Shown here: piece by piece, positions 55,986 through 64,000 of the stretch
Layout: the number at the start of each line of letters is the position of its first letter
How positions within the stretch are numbered: position 1 is the stretch's first letter
NCBI RefSeq assembly: GCF_031755915.1
Contig: NC_083388.1
Location: forward strand, 2,859,501-2,923,500
Direction of reading: 5' to 3'
Length of the DNA: 64,000 bases
DNA from: Ziziphus jujuba
Taxonomy: Eukaryota; Streptophyta; Magnoliopsida; Rosales; Rhamnaceae
Made by a program: the position numbers and the translations under genes
The notes under the pieces: generated by a model
Seen by the model: the letters and a program-made list of their open reading frames with translations, nothing else
What the model was told of the DNA's origin: nothing
The model's database searches: none

Positions 55986-56517
55986 GACTGCTGTGGGTCA
56001 GTGGGAGTTTGTTATGTTTTCTGTAGTAATATCCATGTTGAGAATTATTTATTTCTTTGAATATTTTAATACATTGATGTATGTGGATCATTATTTATTT
56101 ATGAGATGATTTATTACACATATTATTGCTCCTTATATTTACAGGCCTGTTGAGACTATTAGTCTATGTATATGTGTATGTTGATCCACAGGTGCCATGG
56201 TGAATCCCTACTACCTAGTTTGGGTATATTGTTGTATCCTGTCGATACGCAATGTACTTGAATGAAATGGTTTTGTGTGTTGGGGGATTGCACATGGTTA
56301 GGTAAATCTCTACTACCTAGACTGAGTTTATGGCATGCAAAGTGCTCAGTTGAAATGGTAGCATGTTTTGGGAGATTTACTGAGAGAATCTCTACTGCCT
56401 AGTCTAGTATATTGTTGTGCCCTGTCGGTATACTATATATTTGGATGAAATGGCATTATGGTTCGGGAGATTCTATAGTAAGTGAGTTTGGATTATATGA
56501 TGATGATTATGCAGTCC

Positions 56518-56528
56518 AAGTGGGAGAA
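56518..56528 (+). other. Polypurine tract of copia element 3
   Basis: An AAGTGGGAGAA-type tract directly before the 3' LTR. Confidence 0.8.
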
Positions 56529-57034
56529 CGTTGAATTAAATTAATATTTGTGGACTTGGCATAATCAATTATTTACTTACAGGGCCTATTTATGCCATTA
56601 ATGGGACCGGCTTATTTTATTATTTTGTAGTAGGGTCCTTGGTCACACACTCTCTATAAGACTCCAGTTGGCCCATTGGACTGGAGGACCAACTCTCTTT
56701 ATAAACCCAATGACTTATCCATATTTTTCCTAGTATAATTATATTATCAAATTATTATTATTTTATGTGTGTCAAAATTAATGGATAAGTCTGACTTGCA
56801 GAGACTATTTAAAAGTCTAGGGCAAGCAAACAAATATATGCCATACGGTATTTTGATATTAGGGTTTTCAGAGATCTGAGAGTGGTTGGAGAGTAGTGTG
56901 TCCATAGGCACTACTTTACATTGTTTTCTATTTTGCAGGATTAAAGATCTAATTTATCAATGGCTGCGTTTGGAGGTTAGTAATTTATGATCTATGGAAT
57001 TTATTATGCATATTTAGATCCATAAAATCTAACA
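56529..57034 (+). repeat. 3' LTR of copia element 3
   Basis: Matches the 5' LTR throughout. The first base is C instead of T (CGTTGAATT), which spoils the terminal TG. Confidence 0.94.
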
Positions 57035-57480
57035 CAATTTTCTTTTTACATGGAAGATTGAATATAGATTTAAATTATTTGTTTCTTGTGTTTTTGACGA
57101 TCTTTTCTCTAGGGAAAGAATAGTTTTATCCACAAGAATCTGAAAATAGTCTATGTTTTGTGGATGGAAGAGAAATACTTCTTTTTCGGCCAAGAAAATT
57201 AAAGTTTTTACTTTTTTACTTTTTTTTTTCTCCTTTGTTTTCTGGGAATAGAAATCCGTGGTTTTGGTCCATTTTCTTGTTTATAGATTCCGATAATTCA
57301 TTTCTTCTGTTTTGAAAATCTTTCTAGAAGGAAATCTTTTGAAGAATCTGAAAATAGTCTATGAAGAGAAGTCAAGACGTCAATGCTGATTCTCCAATTG
57401 TTTCTGAGTTTGATTATGTGTCTGGATTGATGTGACATAATTGTTTTCTACCAAGGAGGTATATTGATCAAACGGTTCTT
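57035..57480 (+). repeat. Local duplication, second copy
   Basis: Aligns with 50241-50440 in blocks. It contains a further internal repeat of the GAATCTGAAAATAGTCTATG phrase (near 57137 and 57345). Confidence 0.6.
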
Positions 57481-60449
57481 AGCAAATTTTGTTTGCCATT
57501 TTAAAATTATGATTCTGGTTTTTATTCAGCTTTTGAATATCACTTTGCACTTGCTCTTTCCTTTTTTTGCAGTGCCATCTGCTACAAAATGCAAATGGAG
57601 AATTGAAAAACTGCAGAGAGAGCCTTATAGAGTGTTAATTTGATTGCATTGTGTACAATTGTAGAATATTTTTTTTTGTTTTTTTGTTTTATTTTGGTAG
57701 AAACAATTGTAGAATAATTGTAAATATAAAGGATTATATAGATTTTGTGGGTTTGGGAGGAAGAAGACCGCTGGGATTACCAGGTCACTTCCTCTCTCTC
57801 TTCTGTGGGGGTGTGATGTGGTTTGTGTCCCCTCTCTTTCTCTCTTTCACTTCTCCAATCTTTCATTTCCTTCTGTCTTTGCTTTCTCTTTTTTTCTTTC
57901 TCTATCACCCGTCCTGACTTTTTATCTGTTTTCTCTCTGCCTTTTATTTCTCTGCTTTCTCTTTTATTCATCTCTTTTACTTTCTCTCTTCACTTTTTTT
58001 CCTCCTTTTCTCTGTCTGTTTATTTCTACTGGTCTTTGTTTTAGTTATCTTCTCTGATTTCTGTACTCTTTATCCTTTCACTTTTCTTCTTATTACAATT
58101 CTTTTCTATTTTCCCAAATTAATTTCTATTTGCATTTTCTTGTTGCAATTCTAAGTTGAGAACAAAAATCTAATTCAAGTAATTACATCATTTTATTTTG
58201 TGTTATTATTATAAAAGAAAAGTTTTAGTTTTACAAAATTTCTCGCATAGAATTTTTAGAAAACTTTTTGAGAATTTACAAAATATATATCTATATACGT
58301 ATATATATCAAAATTTCAATTTTTTTTTTTAAACCTATATCAAAATTATAGTTTTACAAAGTTAGGATAGTTTTGGATATAAATTAAATGGATAAGCATT
58401 TAAACTTTTTTATAACTAAGGATAAGGACATAAATTGAAATTTTATAAAATTAGAGTTGATAATTTGTCGATCAAACTATTTTACCTTATGACAATAATG
58501 TCAATGGGAAGGCAATTAGAATTTTGTAACTAGGGATTAAAAAGAGAAATTTGTAAGAGAATGTAATAGAGAAAGTATAGAAAGAGAAGAGAGTATAAAG
58601 AAAGTGGAGGGAGAGAAGCTAAAGCTAAGAGAGTAGAGAAAGAAAACAGAGGAAAGTGAGAATGTAAGTTGAGGAGAGAAAGTAAAAAGTGAATGTAGAG
58701 AGATGGGGATAGGAAAGTAGAAGAAAATAGAAAGAGATAGGGAGGGAAGTTGAGGAAGTGAAGGGAGGATGTGGAGAGAGAATAGAATGTTGGAGAGGGG
58801 AAGTAGGCAAATAAGAGAGAAAAAGAAAAATGGGGGATAGAGAGATGGAGTATTCTAGGGTAGGGGGAATTTTTTTTTTTTTTTAATTTTTTCCAAGAGT
58901 ATGGTTATCATGTAATCTTTTAATATAATTTTGACAATAAACTAGTTCTGTTTTCATTTTAATTCAGTTCAAATTTCATTTCATTTGATTCTCATTTCAC
59001 TTCCAATAATAAACTCAAAACTGCTTAAACAATATATTCATAATTTTATCTATATTCATAATTTTATCTTGCAACCTTAATAAAATTTGGCCAAGCTGAA
59101 TGGTCTAGTTGAGTGCCACAGCCTAAAAGTGATTTCTAATTTGCCATCCATTATCTAATTTCGTGTAAAAGATCTAATTTGAATTGAAAATCATATTTTT
59201 CAGATTATGTATTAATTTTATTTTTTTACTCTGTCTCAATTTGTATCATAAATCCTAGGTACTTAAAAGTTACAATCTTTCTCCGAACTAGTCTACAATT
59301 TATGGTCATACTTCCCCATACAAAAACAAAAAACAAAGATGAAAAAAGATGAAATGAAAAGTTAACAAAGACTAGCGGTTTATTACACATAAAGCATTAA
59401 AATTTTAGCGATTTATTACATATTGTACAAGAAATTACAACCTAGTTCTATACAACTAAGTTACAGAACAAACAAGTTTTTTATTTCCTTTTATTCTTAT
59501 AAAGATTGATTTAACCAAAAATAAACTTTTGGAACTTATAGTAAACTTTAAAAAGATTCCCACCAGCTTGCAGACAATGTTACTTAGTTTGGAGTTTACA
59601 TCAGCAGATAATTTACCCAACTAAATATGTTGTTGCTTGTTAAATATTTAATCGAGCTGCCGAAAAATCAATATCAAATATGTTGCTTTTACTTCGAAGG
59701 ACTTGATAATCCAAGAATATGTTGTTTTAGTCAATGGAATTTTTTTATTCTTGATGGGTGATTAACCAAATAGAACAGAGAAAATAGAGGAAACAAATAG
59801 AATTCTTTGTTTATTTATTTAATTATTTATTTTTTTGTGGGTGGTTTAAAAATAGAATTATTGACAAGTAGTCCTAAACTAAATCAAACTTGGCTACTAG
59901 TCCTATCATTCTTGAGTGTTTAATTTAAAACTAAAGATATAAAGAAGTAGAATATGCAGCTTTGAACTAAACTGAAACTCATGATCCAATTAGACCTGAA
60001 ACCCAAAGTAAAACTCGTCTATAAAAATGAACTCCCAAATACAGAAAACAAAATTTAAAAAAAAAAAAAAGGCAAAAAGAAAACAAAAACATTCAACAAA
60101 ATATTGAATCAGCAAAAGCTAGTCGTTACAGTGTTTCTCCATTATAAGCTTCAAGAAGATATGTACTCAATTTGGAAAAGCTTGAAGAGATTCAAACGGA
60201 TCAACCTGTAAACGACCCCATATCAAGCTTAATCTGCTAAGGTTTGAGAACTGAAATATTATCAGGGAGAAAGGGAAAAAGGCAATTGGCGAATTTGATA
60301 ATTTTATAAATGAAAGAGGAAAACGAAACGACGCTGTTCATAGAGATTCAATGGGGTCGACGTCGTTTTGGAGTAGGATATCTCGAATGTCTACTCTAAT
60401 TAATTACGTGCATTGTTTCCATAAGGATAAGCCATTTATGTAATACCGA

Positions 60450-60486
<37 letters not shown>

Positions 60487-60558
60487 GTTTTGTCCATAAT
60501 ACGGATATTATTGAGCACTGTGTTTGTTAGTGTTAGTTTCTCTTTGGTCCAATACTGG

Positions 60559-60589
<31 letters not shown>

Positions 60590-60659
60590 TTTGGCATGAC
60601 CAATTTCAAGGTCCTAATTAAGTCAACATGAAAAGCAATATTCCAAGAACTATAATAGA
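57481..60659. other. Gene-poor interval with pyrimidine- and purine-rich tracts
   Basis: No gene supported. 57785-58080 is strongly pyrimidine-rich (CTTT/TCTC) and 58540-58870 strongly purine-rich (GAGA/GGAA); open frames there are compositional. An ATT run lies at 60448-60486 and a poly-T of about 24 at 60559-60582. Confidence 0.6.
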
Positions 60660-60987
60660 AATTCATCCAACCACACTTAAAAACGACATCGTAATAGGCT
60701 TCAAACCAGGTAATTCATTCAGTTTTATTAAGCAAAGAAAGCTCCACTTTATATTTACATAACATTTTGTGCTGCGAAAAAACAAAGAAACTACAACAAA
60801 TCGAAAAAGACGAAGTAAAACAATAAAGCAAAGGATAAAACCCAAGGCTGAAACATTAATGCAATATGAACAAAATGTATCATGAAATGCTAACACTAGC
60901 TACTACCAAAAGGAGATTACAATTTCCATATGCCTTTGACGATCAAGAACAAGAATTACCAAAATCAAACCCATGTCTGATTCTGTA
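60660..60987 (-). other. Probable 3'-UTR of the PRA1 gene
   Basis: Non-coding sequence downstream (minus strand) of the PRA1 stop; no other gene is seen. Confidence 0.5.
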
Positions 60988-61494
60988 TCAGCAATGATGT
61001 GACGCCCCATCGACCCTCTGGATGATTATGGACTCTCGCTGTATCAGTTCCACATAATACAGATCGTCCGTTCTCCTAAACAAGGCGTGGATTCCAACAA
61101 GCGCAGAACCAATCAAGATCGAAACCAAGACATTGAGCCAGAAACCGGTAGAGATCAGAGCAAAAAGTGTGAGGACCCAAAAAACAGCCAAGAACCCGCG
61201 GCAATCGACATTGCAGTTTATGAGCTCAATTGGATCGTCGTTACAGCAGTAACCGACCAACCAGCCAAAGAAGAAGATGGTGAAGACGACGATGGCGAGG
61301 GGGTTCCATAAGAGGCTGGTGAAGAGGATAAAGAGGATGACGATGGAGTAACTGAAGCGGAAGTAGTAAAGGTTGTGCTTCACACGCATTATGGCTTTGC
61401 CAAAGGTGCTGGGACAGTTGAAGAACTCCAGCAAATGCGCGTCTTGATCTTGCGCCAGAGACAACGCCATGGCATTCCAGCTGGTCGAAGCCAT
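60988..61494 (-). CDS. PRA1 family protein (prenylated Rab acceptor), intact
   Basis: A single-exon 168-codon gene. PRA1 proteins are small four-span membrane proteins of ER, Golgi and endosomes that bind prenylated Rab GTPases in vesicle traffic. Visible: cytosolic amino-terminus, NLYYFRFSYSIVILF entry motif, membrane segments at about 48-63, 65-83, 100-117 and 119-138, the LNVLVSILIGSALVGIHALFR block and a short acidic/polar tail with RTDDLY. These are the hallmark positions of the family. The start is the ATG at 61494, preceded by a GA-rich leader (61527-61558) and a TATAAAT at 61605-61599. The protein is somewhat short for the family (usually 180-220). It is the only clearly intact non-transposon gene here; relic copies lie at 42687-43445 and near 62676. 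Confidence 0.92.
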   Translation of the reverse strand: MASTSWNAMALSLAQDQDAHLLEFFNCPSTFGKAIMRVKHNLYYFRFSYSIVILFILFTSLLWNPLAIVVFTIFFFGWLVGYCCNDDPIELINCNVDCRGFLAVFWVLTLFALISTGFWLNVLVSILIGSALVGIHALFRRTDDLYYVELIQRESIIIQRVDGASHHC

Positions 61495-61524
61495 TTAGTT
61501 GATGATGAAATGTAACAAAAAACC

Positions 61525-61526
<2 letters not shown>

Positions 61527-61558
<32 letters not shown>
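61527..61558. repeat. GA microsatellite in the PRA1 5' leader
   Basis: About 16 AG units between the TATA-like box and the start codon. Confidence 0.9.
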
Positions 61559-61562
<4 letters not shown>

Positions 61563-61598
61563 TTTGTTTTTTATGTGTCAGTGCTGGCATATTCTGAA

Positions 61599-61605
61599 AT
61601 TTATA
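61599..61605 (-). promoter_or_regulatory. TATA-like box of the PRA1 gene
   Basis: TATAAAT on the minus strand about 105 bases before the ATG; the relic PRA1 copy has TATAAGT in the same place. Confidence 0.5.
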
Positions 61606-61879
61606 GGACTATAGGAGGGAAGGAGAAAAGAAGTACGCGATTAAAAGAGGTCGATGATGCCGTTTTGTTTTTCAATAAATCTGAGGTCGTTTCAATGATG
61701 GCTTTTTCCCCAAACTTTTTCAGAGTATCTTTGACAGTGTGACAAACTTTTATTTTTATTTTTATTTTTTCAGTTATTTACTCTAAAGCTTTATAAATAA
61801 TAACCCTTTAAACTGTAAAATTTTACATATTATTAGAGTGCATCAGAGAGCAAAGGATCCAGGTGAGCATTTTAGTTAA

Positions 61880-62070
61880 AACAAGTTGCATGTATCGTTT
61901 TGTTAATCAGTTGCTGAATGCTGATGCGTAAAATTAGTTACAGAAGTGTAAGTTTCTGTTAGGCTCCACTGAGCTGTGCACTTGTATAGGTAGATGAGTA
62001 GTTGTATAATCTTCGCAATTTGGACAAAGTATCATAATTATTTACCAAGGCAAATTTGTACTTAATTACA
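61880..62070. repeat. Local duplication upstream of PRA1, first copy
   Basis: GTTTGTTAATCAGTTGCT-type start, a GCTGTGCACTTGTATA block and a TTTGGAC...AAAT...TTATTTAC end recur in order at 62440-62660. Confidence 0.6.
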
Positions 62071-62439
62071 AAAAAGTAATTTGCAGAAATCCATAATAAT
62101 TCAACAATATTTTAATTACTATATACTTGTAATAATATTCCTCTTCTTTCTTTTAATTTTACGAGGTACTAACATTATAAACTAACTTTTACGTATTTTA
62201 ATCTTTAATTTTATAAATAATCCTTTAAATTGTTAAAAATTATATATGTGTATGTATATATATATATATGATAGAATAAAAATTAGATGGATTCGAAACT
62301 TCATGATTCTAGATACAAAAATATATCACATCAAATAGATTTCACTATAAACTCCATATTTTTTTATGTTTGGAGACCACATAATTTTGAGACCATCTGA
62401 TTTTTTGCTTATATGATGAGATTGTATCAAATAGTTAAG

Positions 62440-62660
62440 CATCAACGTCGGCATCTTACTACAACAAGTTGTATATATGTTTGTTAATCAGTTGCTTATA
62501 TGTACAGTTCGTTAGAGAAGATATAACTGTATTACTTATAGTGCTTGTGCTGTATAAGTAACTGCTCAGAGTATTTGGTAATCTTTACTTCTTTACATTT
62601 TGGACGAAATTTCAAATATCACCAAGAATTATTTACGAAGTCAAAACTGTCCTTAAAAAT
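62440..62660. repeat. Local duplication upstream of PRA1, second copy
   Basis: Diverged copy of 61880-62070 in the same orientation, ending next to a PRA1 relic. Confidence 0.6.
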
Positions 62661-62671
62661 TGAGTGCATCT

Positions 62672-62745
62672 TTCACAAGCGGAACACCAGTCAATATCGA
62701 TACCAAAGAATTGAGCCAGAGACCAATGACGACGCCGTTTATTGA
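62672..62745 (-). pseudogene. Very short PRA1 relic
   Basis: On the minus strand, TCTGGCTCAAT...CTTTGGTATCGAT...GACTGGTGTTCCGCTTG aligns with the segment of the intact gene that encodes GFWLNVLVSILIGSALVG, but with frame changes. About 70 bp; the rest is gone. Confidence 0.6.
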
Positions 62746-62815
62746 TTGATTCATTAATGTAGAGTCGACATCGTTCCAATATATATTCGAGCACTGTACG
62801 TGTTAAGAGTATTTT

Positions 62816-64000
62816 TGTCAGGACCCGTCCAGAATTCCTTCCCCGGAACCCTAGACAGCCCTGATCCCAGGGAAACCCTACCGGACCCTCCAAAGGAAAA
62901 TCCGACAGTGCCTCCCCTAAGGGATTTACTCACCACAAATTACCTGCACTGAAAACACACTTCTAAAAACATCCCCTTATTCCTCCCACAAACTACAAAC
63001 TGATTCCACAAATTCCAGCACTTCTCAAAGCAACAACAGTCCAGTGCATAAATAAAACAGAAGTATTCCAATAGTATACAGAGCTTTAAGAAGTGCTAAA
63101 CAACAGAAATACAACAAGGCTGAAAAGAAATAATACACTGAAATGAAAGAGTACAAAGAAACTTCTCGAAACACAACAGCAGCGGAAAACTTGGCTCGCT
63201 CCGGAAGAACGTCTACCACCACTTGCACCTAAGGGAACGGAATTTAAGAGTGTGAGATGCTAATCATCTCCGTGAGTAACCCGAACTACTGAACACCTTT
63301 TGATAATAATAATAAAATAATAACAATTAAGGAGTGGAACAAATACCAACAATTAATAATAAATAATAATAACCTTTGGAAAATAATGATTTCCCTCAAA
63401 ACTCTCACCAATCGCTCCGTTTGAAATGTTCCCTTTTTAAAACCTTTTCGCAAAACCCAATGTGCATACCTCCCAAAAACCAAGGGATTAAATAATTTAA
63501 CAACAACAATTAAATAAATACATACCCCAAATATATAATAAAAATATAATAAATTATAATAAATAAATTTTGAACACCTTTGGGGTTTAAACCATTATTT
63601 GCAATTACACCGACAATTACACCTGACGCACCACACCATATACCGGTGATGCCCTCCGATACCCAGCGTCCCGAGCACCGACTGGCGGGAGGTTAAAGAG
63701 AGAAACCTGCAGTGGTCACTTCGGCGTCCCGACAGTACCGACTGCTAAAAACCATCACCCGGCCAAGGAGGGGGGCGGTTGTGCGCAACAATAACCTTGC
63801 CTGCCCACGGTCCAATGGCAACTCACGGGTGAAGTAATAACCGCACGCTAAACCATATAATAACCGCGTGCTAAACCACGTGTCCATACACCATACACCA
63901 GAACACCAATACTGTATGAGTGCGTCTAAAAATAAACATAAACAACCAACCGTACCGTTTTTCCAAAAACCACCGTGGGAAGTATACCAAAATTTCACAA
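62816..64000. mobile_element. Terminal part of a long repeat, probably an LTR, cut by the window edge
   Basis: From TGTCAGGACCCGTCC at 62816 the composition changes to GC-richer sequence with many CCGAC/CGGCG words, unlike the neighbourhood. TGTCAGGACC is a frequent start of plant LTR retrotransposons (Ty3/gypsy type). No coding domain is seen and the other end is outside the window. The classification is inference. Confidence 0.5.

Larger units (their letters stand above)
51246..57034 (+). mobile_element. Ty1/copia retrotransposon lacking reverse transcriptase (element 3)
   Basis: 5,789 bp, with LTRs of 506 bp each (51246-51751 and 56529-57034), 5-bp target duplication CAATT (51241-51245 and 57035-57039), perfect 12-base primer-binding site and polypurine tract. 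Same family as element 2. The LTRs differ at about 14 positions by eye (roughly 97% identity), so it is younger. gag, protease, integrase and RNase H are open, but about 1.23 kb spanning the reverse transcriptase core is missing at about 55383. Confidence 0.95.

Noticed and set aside
58625..58810. Hydrophobic/Pro-Ser frame on the minus strand (and similar ones at 57777-58057)
   Set aside because: Product of biased purine/pyrimidine composition; no conserved motif, start context or splice structure.
62633..63998. Several short minus-strand frames in the terminal repeat
   Set aside because: No domain similarity recognised, irregular composition and no codon-use signal; treated as non-coding repeat.

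Overview
The window is AT-rich plant nuclear DNA, most likely from a (probably woody) eudicot. The evidence is a cluster of MIK2-like LRR receptor kinases, GT-AG introns, PRA1-family genes, a plant-type ceramide glucosyltransferase fragment, and plant families of Ty1/copia, PIF/Harbinger, Mutator and hAT elements. There is no sign of bacterial or organellar DNA. The species cannot be named from the sequence.

Layout. 1-7267: LRR receptor kinase copy A, broken by a copia element on the minus strand (2391-6324). 7268-13830: the duplicated 3' flank of the receptor genes, with a hAT-type MITE (8806-9754) and a solo LTR (10629-13657) that contains a 2.4-kb TIR element. 14020-14480: an antisense kinase fragment. 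14876 to about 18.6 kb: a PIF/Harbinger region on the minus strand with transposase, Myb/SANT-like protein and a small RNase H1 hybrid-binding-domain ORF. 19.3-23.45 kb: three exons of a ceramide glucosyltransferase, a higher-order tandem repeat, a C2-domain exon and a right-hand TIR; this looks like a transposon cargo region. 23748-24427: a second copy of the hAT MITE, inverted. 24843-28290: receptor kinase copy B. 30099-40113: copy C, split by a 6.6-kb copia element (32777-39375). 42302-42690: the amino-terminal stub of copy D, fused to a PRA1-family pseudogene (42687-43445, minus). 44527-49857: a Mutator-like element with TIRs of about 1 kb and an uninterrupted 855-codon transposase. 49.9-57.5 kb: relics of an HD-ZIP IV gene and a second copia element of the same family (51246-57034). 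60988-61494: an intact PRA1 gene (minus). 62816 to the end: part of another long repeat.

Genes at work. The only two reading frames that look fully intact are the PRA1 gene (an endomembrane trafficking factor) and the Mutator transposase; the second copia element keeps intact gag-protease-integrase. Every receptor-kinase copy carries stops and frameshifts, and three of the four kinase domains have also lost a catalytic motif. The window is therefore a decayed tandem disease/peptide-receptor cluster that has served as a landing site for transposons.

Most notable points: (i) a hybrid-binding-domain ORF inside a PIF/Harbinger element; (ii) copia LTRs that appear to hold the gag start codon, spliced over 1.4 kb past the primer-binding site; (iii) Mutator TIRs that carry promoter, 5'-UTR intron, iterons and the first 47 transposase codons, the right one fused to the end of an Ulp1-like protease; (iv) several clean target-site duplications that fix element borders exactly.
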